Assembly: GCA_003553305.1 (NCBI GenBank) | Contig: PWEB01000106.1 | Location: forward strand, 1 to 25,152 | Length of the DNA stretch: 25,152 nt | DNA from: Syntrophomonadaceae bacterium | GTDB lineage: Bacteria > Bacillota > Dethiobacteria > DTU022 | Direction: 5' to 3' | In this document: positions 15,926 through 23,409 of the stretch, piece by piece | Numbering within the stretch: position 1 is the first letter of the stretch | Layout of the letters: each line of letters opens with the position of its first letter | Notes under the pieces: model-generated | What the model was told of the DNA's origin: nothing | Seen by the model: only the letters and a program-made list of their open reading frames with translations | Database searches by the model: none | Made by a program: the position numbers and the translations under genes

Positions 15926-17704
15926 ATGTTTTACAAAGAACAAACAGAAAAGATTGAACAAACCCCTCTAACGATCAGTAAGTCTGATCAATCAACTGAA
16001 TCAGTGCCTTTACTGACAAGAATTCGTCTAGCTGCAAAAGGAAACAATACGGTAACTTTTGTAGGCTCTGCTGCCGGGAACAATGATCATGAGGATGTAG
16101 TCTTAAGCTGGGGGGAATTACATCAGGATGCAAAAGCAATGGCAGCAATAATGCAGTCGAAAGGATTGAAAGCAGGTGAACATGTTGCTTTACTCGGACC
16201 GACCACTCGTAATCTGGTTACTGCTATACAGGCAGCTTGGCTCTGCGGGGCCAGTGTCAGTATGCTGCCTATTCCAATGCGCTTAAGTTCGATTGAAGAG
16301 TTTGCTAATCAAACCCGGGCTTTAATGCGGCACGGTGACATTAATATGCTTCTGCTCGATCCCACTCTGGCAGTTTACCAGGAGAGAAAAGAAGAAGATC
16401 CCCCGATTGTTTTATTAAGTGAACTGGAACCCGGACCTGGAAAATTAAGTGCTAATGATTATCAGGAAGTCCCCGATGATCCCGAGCGGTTAGCAGTATT
16501 GCAATTTACTTCAGGATCCACAGCGGATCCGAAGGGAGTCATGCTACCCTACAGAGTACTTAGTGCAAATGTAAACGGGATGATTGATGCAGCGGAAGTG
16601 GTTGAAGATGATATATTTGTTTCCTGGCTCCCTCTATACCATGATATGGGTCTAATTGGATTCCTCACTGTGCCAATGGCAGCGGGTTGTTCTCTTGTAA
16701 TAACCGCACCGCAGGATTTCCTGGGTCGTCCGGCCGATTGGATGCGCTGGCTAAGTGCGTACCAGGGCACCGTTACGGCCGGTCCTAACTTTTCCTGGGT
16801 CCTTGCCGCACGTGCTTTGCGCCGAATGAGTGATACTGATGAAATACTCGATCTTTCAGCGGTCCGCCTGGCTTTGAATGGAGCTGAACCGGTTGATCCG
16901 GATGTAGTCAAGACTTTAATAGAAACAGGAAAAGAACATAAATTCGATGGCAATGCGGTTTTCTGTGCTTTCGGTATGGCTGAATTATCGCTTGGAGGCA
17001 CTTTTCCTAAACCGATGCGAGGTGTAGCGATAGATGCTGTAGATCGCAAAGCTCTTGAAAAAGAGAGAATAGCGCGCCCGGCCGATCCGAAGGATGAAAA
17101 TACCCGGCTTTTCCCTCTGCTTGGGACCCCTATCCCCGGCTTAGAGATGCGGATTTGCGATATTGATACCAGGAAAACACTGGGATTGAGAGAAGTGGGC
17201 GAGCTTGAAATCAGGGGCACTTCTTTAATGGTCGGTTACTATAAAAGGCCTGATCTTAATGAAACATTATTTAAAGAAGGTTGGTTATGCACCGGGGATC
17301 TTGCTTATTTTGTGGAGGGGCCAAATGATGGTTCCGCTGAACTGGTTATATGCGGCCGGAAAAAAGATGTCATTATTATTGCCGGAAGAAATATATTCCC
17401 GGAGGATATCGAAAAATCGATTGGAACGGTAGAGGGAGTGCGCGCCGGAAATGTAATTGCTTTTGGGGTGGAAGGTAGTAAAAGAAAAGAAGCAATCGTA
17501 GTTGTAGCAGAGGTGCGGTCAGATGATTTAACTGCAGTTAGGCAGGCTATACGGCAGCAGGTTAGCGGGATTGTCGGTTATCCTCCGCGTGATACTATGC
17601 TGGTTCAACCGGGGACTTTGCCAAAGACAAGCTCTGGCAAACTGCAGAGAACCCTCTGTCGGAAGCAGTATATGGATAATGAGTTGAAAACTATGGATCA
17701 ATAG
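15926..17704 (+). CDS. Acyl adenylate-forming ligase (fatty acyl-AMP ligase or acyl-CoA synthetase type)
   Basis: A 592-residue ANL-superfamily enzyme that activates a carboxylic acid as acyl-AMP. Motifs: the P-loop-like LQFTSGSTADPKGVML (residues 190-205), WLPLYHDMGLIGFL (from about 232), LNGAEPV, FGMAELSLGG, GDLAYF, GRKKDVIIIAGRNIFPEDIE, and the C-terminal lysine region LPKTSSGKLQR (about 570). The PxYHDMGLIG motif is typical of the fatty acyl-AMP ligase (FAAL) branch. No polyketide synthase or acyl carrier protein gene lies next to it, so use of CoA is also possible. ATG follows AGGAGG, and the gene is monocistronic. The element at 15760-15872 lies directly upstream and may be part of its leader. 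Confidence 0.87.
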   Translation: MFYKEQTEKIEQTPLTISKSDQSTESVPLLTRIRLAAKGNNTVTFVGSAAGNNDHEDVVLSWGELHQDAKAMAAIMQSKGLKAGEHVALLGPTTRNLVTAIQAAWLCGASVSMLPIPMRLSSIEEFANQTRALMRHGDINMLLLDPTLAVYQERKEEDPPIVLLSELEPGPGKLSANDYQEVPDDPERLAVLQFTSGSTADPKGVMLPYRVLSANVNGMIDAAEVVEDDIFVSWLPLYHDMGLIGFLTVPMAAGCSLVITAPQDFLGRPADWMRWLSAYQGTVTAGPNFSWVLAARALRRMSDTDEILDLSAVRLALNGAEPVDPDVVKTLIETGKEHKFDGNAVFCAFGMAELSLGGTFPKPMRGVAIDAVDRKALEKERIARPADPKDENTRLFPLLGTPIPGLEMRICDIDTRKTLGLREVGELEIRGTSLMVGYYKRPDLNETLFKEGWLCTGDLAYFVEGPNDGSAELVICGRKKDVIIIAGRNIFPEDIEKSIGTVEGVRAGNVIAFGVEGSKRKEAIVVVAEVRSDDLTAVRQAIRQQVSGIVGYPPRDTMLVQPGTLPKTSSGKLQRTLCRKQYMDNELKTMDQ

Positions 17705-17713
17705 ATAAAAGAG

Positions 17714-17755
17714 ATCGGGATAGAGGGCGGCTTAACGGTCGCTCCCTATCCCGAT
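17714..17755. terminator. Hairpin terminator between the acyl ligase gene and tRNA-Leu
   Basis: A stem of ten pairs, ATCGGGATAG (17714-17723) with CTATCCCGAT (17746-17755), extended past a one-base bulge, with a GC-rich inner part. T-rich sequence follows on the plus strand (TTATTTATTGTTT), and TCTCTTTTATC follows on the minus strand. It lies between two convergent genes and could serve both. Confidence 0.7.
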
Positions 17756-17766
17756 TATTTATTGTT

Positions 17767-17852
17767 TGGTGCCGAAGGTGGGAGTCGAACCCACATGAGC
17801 ATAGCCCGCACGATTTTGAGTCGTGTGCGTCTGCCAGTTCCGCCACTTCGGC
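17767..17852 (-). tRNA. tRNA-Leu, anticodon CAA
   Basis: On the minus strand the 86-nt sequence has acceptor stem GCCGAAG with CTTCGGC, a D arm GCGG...CGC, and the anticodon stem-loop CACGA-CTCAAAA-TCGTG with anticodon CAA (reads UUG). It also has a long class II variable arm, the T arm GTGGG-TTCGACT-CCCAC and an encoded 3' CCA. It closely resembles bacterial tRNA-Leu(CAA). It has its own promoter upstream at 17877-17905. Confidence 0.95.
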
Positions 17853-17876
17853 CTGGTTACTTACTCTGCTTTTCCT

Positions 17877-17905
17877 ATATTAGCACAAAGAAAACATCAG
17901 ATCAA
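17877..17905 (-). promoter_or_regulatory. Promoter of tRNA-Leu
   Basis: On the minus strand TTGATC (17900-17905), a 17-nt spacer and TAATAT (17877-17882) precede the tRNA by 24 nt. The rest of the gap to the acyl-CoA dehydrogenase gene (17906-18111) is AT-rich. I see no gene and no clear promoter for the dehydrogenase in it. Confidence 0.65.
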
Positions 17906-18111
17906 GGATGCAAAATCTATTTTTGGTTTGTTTGCAAGGAAGACCAATAGGCATTAAATGCAGCATCACTATTTATTTACAGCTTATTGCGACACTTTGA
18001 ATTAAAAACCAAGTTATTATTTTCACAATGCAGGGAAATAAATTTAACTATAGAAACTATTAAACGGTAAAAGTATATATACCTGATTATTTTAAAAGGG
18101 GTGAACAATTG

Positions 18112-19893
18112 ATGAGTGAATTGATCAAAGGTGGAGCATATTTGCTTCAGCCAGTTGATGAGAACACAGTTTTTACGCCTGAGGATTTCGATGACATTCA
18201 TTTAATGATCAAGAAAACCAGCTGTGATTTCATGAATAATCAAGTGGAACCAAAGATTGATCAGATTGAAGCAATGGAAGATGGTGTAATGACTGGCTTG
18301 TTGCGTGAAGCAGGTGAATTGGGATTGCTTAGTAGTGATATCCCGGAAGAGTACGGTGGAGAAGAATCAGATAAGATTACTACTAATATTATTACCGAGA
18401 GTGCTTCGCTAAGTGGAGGTTCTTATGCAACTGCATTTGGGGCTCATACCGGTATAGGAACTCTGCCGATTGTATATTTTGGTAATGAAGAACAAAAGAA
18501 AAAGTATCTGCCCAAGCTAGCTACAGGAGAGCATATTGCTTCTTATGCTTTAACCGAGCCTGAAGCAGGTTCAGATGCATTAAACTGCAAAACCAAGGCA
18601 GTGCTTTCTGAAGACGGTAAATACTATATCTTAAATGGTGCCAAGCAATATATCACCAATGCAGCTTGGGCCCATGTTATCGTCACCTATGCAAAAATCG
18701 ACGGTGAGAGGTTTACAGCTTTTATCGTTGATGCAGACAGTGAAGGGGTCTCGATTGATCCGGAAGAGAAGAAAATGGGTATTAAAGGTTCTTCAACCTG
18801 CAGCGTAATTTTGGATAACGCTAAGGTGCCGGTTGAGAATATGCTCTGGGAAGAAGGCAAAGGCCATCAGGTAGCTTTTAACATCTTAAATATTGGGCGT
18901 TTCAAGTTAGGGGCCGGCTGTGTTGGTGGGAGTAAGAAAGTGATTGAATTTGCCAGCGAATATGCTCAGCAAAGAGTTCAGTTTCAACAGCCGATTGCCC
19001 AGTTCAATTTGATAAAGAACAAATTTGCCAATATGGCAATCCTCACATATCTGATGGAGAGCCTGGTCTATCGTATTGGCGGTATGATAGATGAAAAACT
19101 AGAAGAAGTTAAAGCTGCTGGCGGGGATATGGTTGAAATTGCTAAAGCTATCCATGAATATGCTATTGAATGTTCTATTTCAAAAGTATTTTGCTCTGAA
19201 GGGATGGACTATGTAGCAGATGAAGGAGTCCAGATCTTTGGTGGCTACGGCTATGGGCAGGAATACCCAGCAGAACGTTCATACCGGGACAGCCGTATTA
19301 ATCGTATTTTTGAAGGGACAAACGAAGTTAACCGCATGCTAATCCCCGGCACATTGCTGCGTAAAGCCATGAAAAATGAAGTGCCTTTCATGGAAGCTGT
19401 GATGGGACTTGGAGGCACTTTGAGCAAGTTAAAAGAAGCTGAAATACCGGAAGGAAGCCCTGAAAAAGAAGAGTTCTATCTCCACAATATGAAAACTCTC
19501 TTCTTACTGGCTGCCGGTAATGCAGCACAAAAGTATGGTGAAGAATTGAATAATGAACAGGAAATTCTTTGCCGCCTCGCTGACATGGCTATGGAAGTAT
19601 TTGCTGCTGAAAGCGGTTTGCTGAGAGCAAAGAAAATGATGGCGAAAGAAGATAGTGAAGAGTCCAAAATGGCTATGACCATGACTTCATGCTTTATACA
19701 CGAAATGGTTCCCAAGATGGAAGCATGGGCTAAGGAAGTAATCGCCGGCACGCTTGAAGGTGATGAAGCTGCTAAGGCATATGCAGGTATTCGCCATTGT
19801 ACACAGTTTGAGCCAATTAATGCTTACGCTCCAAAACGGGAAATTGCCGATACTATATATGAAACAAAGGGATTTTGTATTGAACGTATTTAA
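18112..19893 (+). CDS. Acyl-CoA dehydrogenase, FadE/VLCAD type
   Basis: FAD enzyme that makes the first double bond in beta-oxidation and passes electrons to ETF. The 593 residues open with IKGGAYLLQPVDENTVFTPE, which resembles Bacillus FadE. Motifs follow in order: YALTEPEAGSDALNCKTKA, MGIKGSSTCSV, GRFKLGAGCVGGSKK, GGYGYGQEYPAERSYRDSRI and IFEGTNEVNRMLIP, with the expected catalytic base E401. About 170 extra residues follow, as in the VLCAD/ACAD9 group; ordinary short- and medium-chain enzymes have about 380. I chose ATG 18112 (AGGGGTG 8 nt upstream) over the in-frame TTG at 18109. The gene has its own terminator. A role in fatty-acid oxidation is likely; the substrate chain length is inferred only. 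Confidence 0.93.
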   Translation: MSELIKGGAYLLQPVDENTVFTPEDFDDIHLMIKKTSCDFMNNQVEPKIDQIEAMEDGVMTGLLREAGELGLLSSDIPEEYGGEESDKITTNIITESASLSGGSYATAFGAHTGIGTLPIVYFGNEEQKKKYLPKLATGEHIASYALTEPEAGSDALNCKTKAVLSEDGKYYILNGAKQYITNAAWAHVIVTYAKIDGERFTAFIVDADSEGVSIDPEEKKMGIKGSSTCSVILDNAKVPVENMLWEEGKGHQVAFNILNIGRFKLGAGCVGGSKKVIEFASEYAQQRVQFQQPIAQFNLIKNKFANMAILTYLMESLVYRIGGMIDEKLEEVKAAGGDMVEIAKAIHEYAIECSISKVFCSEGMDYVADEGVQIFGGYGYGQEYPAERSYRDSRINRIFEGTNEVNRMLIPGTLLRKAMKNEVPFMEAVMGLGGTLSKLKEAEIPEGSPEKEEFYLHNMKTLFLLAAGNAAQKYGEELNNEQEILCRLADMAMEVFAAESGLLRAKKMMAKEDSEESKMAMTMTSCFIHEMVPKMEAWAKEVIAGTLEGDEAAKAYAGIRHCTQFEPINAYAPKREIADTIYETKGFCIERI

Positions 19894-19924
19894 GATTAAC
19901 TGGCTTTAAGGAGTTAATAAGCAC

Positions 19925-19958
19925 AAAAAGGGAGCAGCTTTATACTGTTCCCTTTTTT
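19925..19958 (+). terminator. Rho-independent terminator after the acyl-CoA dehydrogenase gene
   Basis: A stem AAAAAGGGAGCAG (19925-19937) with CTGTTCCCTTTTT (19945-19957), one G-U pair, a 7-nt loop and a T6 tract. Because the A-rich 5' arm gives a T-tract on the other strand, it may also end rpmB transcription coming from the right. Confidence 0.88.
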
Positions 19959-19992
19959 GTCGTACGGAGTTATTTAAAAGGTGAAACTTTAT

Positions 19993-20184
19993 CTAGATTG
20001 CTCTTTCAATTTTCCCAGCTTTAATACAGCGAGAACACACGTTAACTCGCCGGGGGGATCCGTTTTGGAGGATCTTAATTCTTTGGATATTAGGACGCCA
20101 CTTTCTCTTTGTTTTAATATTGGAGTGGCTGATTTTAAAACCAGTTGCTTTACCCTTATTGCATATTTCACATACTTTTGCCAT
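19993..20184 (-). CDS. rpmB: 50S ribosomal protein L28
   Basis: A 63-residue basic protein starting MAKVCEICNKG. It has the L28 core (KTKRKWRPNIQRIKI) and two Cys pairs, CEIC (residues 5-8) and CSRC near the end, as expected of a zinc-binding L28. The ATG lies behind GGGAGG on the minus strand. It is a single gene, divergent from coaD, with a strong extended -10 promoter. Confidence 0.95.
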   Translation of the reverse strand: MAKVCEICNKGKATGFKISHSNIKTKRKWRPNIQRIKILQNGSPRRVNVCSRCIKAGKIERAI

Positions 20185-20223
20185 GATATTAACCTCCCGG
20201 CACCTTTAATACTCGCAAAAGTT

Positions 20224-20252
20224 ATTGTAGCATACCAATCCATTTCAAACAA
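20224..20252 (-). promoter_or_regulatory. Promoter of rpmB
   Basis: On the minus strand TTGTTT (20247-20252), a 17-nt spacer and TACAAT (20224-20229) preceded by TGC, an extended -10. It lies about 40 nt before the rpmB ATG. An 18-bp palindrome abuts the -35 box on the upstream side. Confidence 0.65.
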
Positions 20253-20270
20253 GATATTTTTAAAAATATC
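20253..20270. repeat. 18-bp perfect palindrome upstream of the rpmB promoter
   Basis: GATATTTTTAAAAATATC reads the same on both strands. It sits exactly next to the -35 hexamer of rpmB, in the divergent region shared with coaD. It could be an operator for a dimeric regulator or an A/T-tract upstream element. It does not match any operator consensus I know well. Confidence 0.6.
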
Positions 20271-20344
20271 AGGCAGGTTATGACAGGTAAGTAGCGAAAA
20301 TATGTATGTATCAAAATTTAATATACAGCAAAGGAGGAAATATT

Positions 20345-20821
20345 ATGACTAAAGCAATATATCCTGGCAGTTTTGATCCGGTAACAAAGGGGCATCTCGA
20401 CATTATACAAAGGGCCAGCAAGATAATGGAGCATATTACAGTTGCCGTGCTGGAGAACCCACGAAAAGTAGCGACCTTTGATATAGAAGAACGGGTTGCA
20501 ATGCTAAACCTGGTCACAAAAACATGTCCAAATGTCACAGTTGATTACTACCGGGGCTTACTTATTGATTACGCGCAAAACAAAAATATCAACATAATTA
20601 TTAAGGGACTTCGGGCCATGTCTGATTTTGAATTTGAATTTCAGATGGCTTTGGTCAATCAAAAATTGAAACCTGCTATGGAAACTATGTTTATGATGAC
20701 AAACAATAAATATTCTTATCTTAGTTCAAGTATAGTAAAGGAAATCGCCAGTCTTGGAGGGGATATTAGTAGCCTGGTTCCTCCGGAAGTTTACGAGACT
20801 ATTGTTGCAAAGTACAGATAA
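20345..20821 (+). CDS. coaD: Phosphopantetheine adenylyltransferase
   Basis: Joins 4'-phosphopantetheine and ATP to form dephospho-CoA, the fourth step of CoA synthesis. The 158 residues start MTKAIYPGSFDPVTKGHLDI, with the nucleotidyltransferase motif TKGH (14-17). KGLRAMSDFEFEFQMAL and YSYLSSSIVKEIASLGGD follow. I placed the start at ATG 20345 because AAAGGAGG lies 8 nt upstream and the family begins here. A longer reading from 20306 would include the ribosome site itself. It lies between rpmB and ylbL, as part of a reduced version of the usual rsmD-coaD-ylbJ-ylbL neighbourhood. Confidence 0.97.
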   Translation: MTKAIYPGSFDPVTKGHLDIIQRASKIMEHITVAVLENPRKVATFDIEERVAMLNLVTKTCPNVTVDYYRGLLIDYAQNKNINIIIKGLRAMSDFEFEFQMALVNQKLKPAMETMFMMTNNKYSYLSSSIVKEIASLGGDISSLVPPEVYETIVAKYR

Positions 20822-20972
20822 TGGTCCCGGCAAGTTATATCTAATGCTGCCCTGGTTTGGAAGGGGCTTGGCTGCTTTTATCGGAATCATTATAATCTAT
20901 TAGGGGTTGTTTTTGACCTGAACTTAAAATCCCTTTTCCTGACTTATTAGTTTTAAAGGAAGTAGGTCCATA

Positions 20973-22010
20973 GTGAAATATAAATTATTTATAAGAAATT
21001 TAATTATTATTGTTGTTATCTTTTTGGTGGGTTTCTTTGTTCAAATTGATTATTATGTGATGAGGCCAAGCAGGGCGGTTAATCTGAGCGAGATTGTGAA
21101 GCTGGATCGAGCAGACTTGGAAGATCGGGAAATATTCTATTTGCTTACGGTTACCCAGCAGCGGGCCAGTCTTTTTACTGCAGCTTATGGCTATATTCAT
21201 CCCCATATGGATTTAAACCCCAAAGAAAAAGTAATACCCCGGCAGATGGATGAAGAAGAGTATAGGGAACTACTCCGCGAGCACATGTTGGAAAGCCAGC
21301 ATATAGCGCAGGTAGTTGCCTTGCGCAGAGCTGGATATGATGTTGATATTGAGAGTGATGGTGTTGAAGTAATTGATTTTCTTGAGGACGCACCCGCAGA
21401 AGGGTCCCTTGCAGTTGGAGATAAAATAACCGGTGTTGATCAGAAAGATGTTTTCCTTGCATCTGAGGTTCCTATTATAGTCCAGGATCGCCAGGTCGGT
21501 GAAAGTGTTGATATGAGCATTGTCCGTAACGGTCAAGAACTCGATATTACTGTTCCTTCCGGTCAACATCCCGACGATGAGGATATGGCTTTTTTGGGGG
21601 GGTATATTCAAACCCTACCCTGGGAACCGGTTCTTCCGGTAGAAATTGAAATAGATACTGCAAATATTGGCGGGCCGTCTGCAGGACTGATGTTTGTTTT
21701 GGAGATTATTGACCAGATGTCTGATGAAGATATCACCGGCGGCGAAGCAGTTGCCGGAACCGGGACAATCGATTTGGATGAAAATGTAGGTGCTATCGGT
21801 GGAGTAACTCAAAAAGTTGCTGCTGCTGAAGGAGCAGGAATTGATTACATTATTATTCCAGAAAATAATTATGAAGCAGCTAAACTTGTTGCAAAGGATA
21901 TTCAGGTTGTTCCTGTATCAGAACTGGAAGACGCCCTGCAATTTTTATCGACCCTGGATAGTAATTTTGATTTTGAAAACTATGATCAAGATCCTGTGGA
22001 TCTTGATTAA
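20973..22010 (+). CDS. ylbL: YlbL-type PDZ domain, Lon-like (S16) serine protease, membrane-anchored
   Basis: A 345-residue protein with one N-terminal membrane segment (residues 8-25), so the rest lies outside the membrane. An extracytoplasmic region follows, then a PDZ domain (about residues 120-200; DAPAEGSLAVGDKITGV) and a C-terminal S16 domain. The catalytic dyad is visible: S236 in IGGPSAGLMF and K281 in GVTQKVAAAEGAG. In Bacillus, YlbL lies near coaD and is linked to cleavage of cell-division or DNA-damage factors; that function is inferred here. The start is GTG at 20973 behind AAAGGAAG. ylbJ, which often lies between coaD and ylbL, is absent. Confidence 0.88.
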   Translation: MKYKLFIRNLIIIVVIFLVGFFVQIDYYVMRPSRAVNLSEIVKLDRADLEDREIFYLLTVTQQRASLFTAAYGYIHPHMDLNPKEKVIPRQMDEEEYRELLREHMLESQHIAQVVALRRAGYDVDIESDGVEVIDFLEDAPAEGSLAVGDKITGVDQKDVFLASEVPIIVQDRQVGESVDMSIVRNGQELDITVPSGQHPDDEDMAFLGGYIQTLPWEPVLPVEIEIDTANIGGPSAGLMFVLEIIDQMSDEDITGGEAVAGTGTIDLDENVGAIGGVTQKVAAAEGAGIDYIIIPENNYEAAKLVAKDIQVVPVSELEDALQFLSTLDSNFDFENYDQDPVDLD

Positions 22011-22016
22011 TCAGCT

Positions 22017-22046
22017 TTGACACAATCTATAGAGCAGTGCTATACT
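22017..22046 (+). promoter_or_regulatory. Strong promoter of the RNase P RNA gene
   Basis: Consensus TTGACA (22017-22022), an 18-nt spacer and TATACT (22041-22046). It begins 6 nt after the ylbL stop codon, and the predicted start of transcription falls within a few nucleotides of the RNase P RNA 5' end. Confidence 0.8.
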
Positions 22047-22060
22047 ACATTTAGAATACA

Positions 22061-22505
22061 GTAAGGAACTGAGTAAACAAGGCAGTCGCGGAAAGAAAAC
22101 CGCAAGGTTCTTTTCGAGGAAAGTCCGAGCTCCGTAGGGCAGGGTGCTGGGTAACGCCCAGTGAGGGTAACCTTAAGGCCAGTGCCACAGAAAAAATACC
22201 GCCTGGCACTCAATTGTAAAAGTAATCCTTTAAAAGTGAGCATTGCTATTATGGCTGAGTGCCAGGCAAGGATGCAACGGTGCGGTAAGAGCGCACCAGG
22301 AGTCGGGAGACCGGCTCGCTAGGTAAACCCCACCCGGAGCAAGACCAAATAGGGGAAGGATGAAGTTGCCCGCTGACTTCCCGGGTTTGGTTGCTTGAGG
22401 TGTCAGGCAACTGACATACGAGATAGATGGCTGCTGCTCCTTGAACTGATCAGCAAAGTCTAAGGAGAACAGAACTCGGCTTATTAGTTTGCTCAGTTCC
22501 TTACA
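22061..22505 (+). ncRNA. rnpB: RNase P RNA, bacterial class A
   Basis: Catalytic RNA that removes the 5' leader of tRNA precursors together with the RnpA protein. Universal elements are visible in order: GAGGAAAGTCCGAGCTCC, the A-type P7-P9 region AGGGTGCTGGGTAACGCCCA, CCACAGAAA, GGTAAGAGCGCACC, L15 GGTAAACCCCACCCGGAGC and the 3' core with AGATGGCTGCT and AGAACAGAACTCGGC. Helix P1 is very clear: GTAAGGAACTGAGTAAAC (22061-22078) with GTTTGCTCAGTTCCTTAC (22488-22505), one G-U pair. An 11-bp perfect P12 stem (GCCTGGCACTC with GAGTGCCAGGC) holds a long tip. The architecture is A type, unlike Bacillus. Confidence 0.97.
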
Positions 22506-22512
22506 TATTCTA

Positions 22513-22542
22513 TTGTCAAACTGTCCCGTGAGGGACTATTTT
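22513..22542 (+). promoter_or_regulatory. Candidate promoter of the metallo-beta-lactamase-fold gene, with a dyad in the spacer
   Basis: TTGTCA (22513-22518), an 18-nt spacer and TATTTT (22537-22542). The spacer contains GTCCC-GTGA-GGGAC (22523-22536), which could be an operator. The same hairpin followed by TATTTT could instead serve as a weak terminator for rnpB. The sequence does not settle which. Confidence 0.4.
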
Positions 22543-22570
22543 AATGTTCTATCCCAGGGGATGAAATATC

Positions 22571-23359
22571 TTGTCAGATTGGATAAAATTTATGGGCACT
22601 GCAGGAGCCCGATTTGTTGTTTCCAAGCAGCTTCGTTCTTCGGCCGGGACATGGTGCTTTTTTCAGGGAAAGCACATTTTAATCGATCCCGGGCCGGGAA
22701 CCCTGAAAAGCTGTTTTTTAGATTTCCCTGTGCTTAATCCTGAAGATCTTGATGCGGTTATTCTTACCCACCGTCATCTGGATCACTCTACTGATGTTAA
22801 TGTAATTATTGAAGCTATGACTCAAGGCACTTTTAATAAACGGGGTTATCTGTTTGCGCCATCTGATGCACTGGAGGGTTTTGAACCTGTTGTTTTTCAG
22901 CATGTACGTCAAGCTGTGGAAAACTTGCAGCTATTAAAAGAAAAAGGTTCTTATAGCATCGATAACCTATATTTTGAAACACCGTTCAGACATAACCATT
23001 CAGCTGAGACTTACGGTTTGAAATTTATACTTGATCAAACTTGTATATCATTTGTGGTCGACACCTTGTTTTCTGATGATTTGATCAAACATTACAGCGG
23101 AACGGATTTGCTGGTTATGAATGTAATGCTGGTGGAACCCCTTTCCTGTAAAGAGATCAAACATCTTGATTTAGAATCGGCCACAAAACTGATTGACGGG
23201 ATCCAACCTCGTATGGCTGTGATGACTCATTTTGGTTTATCTATGCTGGAGCACGAACCCGAATTACTGGCCCGTGAGCTTAGTGACAAAACAGGGGTTA
23301 AAGTCGTTGCTGCTGCAGACGGACTTACAATTGAGCTTAAAAAAGATTTATTTTCTTAG
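22571..23359 (+). CDS. Metallo-beta-lactamase-fold hydrolase (RNase Z-like)
   Basis: A 262-residue cytoplasmic hydrolase with a dinuclear metal site. Motifs: ILIDPGPGT, THRHLDHSTD (H67, H69, D71, H72), FRHNHSAETYG (third His), VVDTLFSDDL (bridging Asp) and VMTHFG (last His). All ligands of the family are present. It resembles the RNase Z/PhnP side of the superfamily (YGLKFIL before the Asp strand) but is too short for a standard tRNase Z of about 300 residues. The substrate, phosphodiester or other, cannot be told. The start is TTG at 22571 behind AGGGGATG. It lies just after the RNase P RNA gene; a link to RNA processing is tempting but unproven. Confidence 0.83.
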   Translation: MSDWIKFMGTAGARFVVSKQLRSSAGTWCFFQGKHILIDPGPGTLKSCFLDFPVLNPEDLDAVILTHRHLDHSTDVNVIIEAMTQGTFNKRGYLFAPSDALEGFEPVVFQHVRQAVENLQLLKEKGSYSIDNLYFETPFRHNHSAETYGLKFILDQTCISFVVDTLFSDDLIKHYSGTDLLVMNVMLVEPLSCKEIKHLDLESATKLIDGIQPRMAVMTHFGLSMLEHEPELLARELSDKTGVKVVAAADGLTIELKKDLFS

Positions 23360-23372
23360 CATTATAGTTTAT

Positions 23373-23378
23373 TATAAT
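23373..23378 (+). promoter_or_regulatory. Candidate -10 box for tyrS
   Basis: TATAAT lies 31 nt before the tyrS ATG. No good -35 is seen at 16-18 nt upstream, so this is a weak call. The 50-bp gap is too short for a T-box leader. Confidence 0.35.
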
Positions 23379-23409
23379 AGAATATGATTGGATATGGAGG
23401 TATAAGTTA

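Noticed and set aside
16549..17220. 223-codon open frame on the strand opposite the acyl ligase gene
   Set aside because: Its composition (Ser/Arg/Pro-rich, no recognisable motif) is that of an antisense shadow of a well-supported gene.
17762..17950. 62-codon open frame on the plus strand across the tRNA-Leu
   Set aside because: It covers the complement of the tRNA and shows no ribosome site or domain.
20306..20344. Longer coaD start at 20306
   Set aside because: The extension would translate through the AAAGGAGG ribosome site and does not occur in the CoaD family.
23360..23409. T-box riboswitch before tyrS
   Set aside because: The gap is only 50 bp and has neither specifier stem nor antiterminator sequence.
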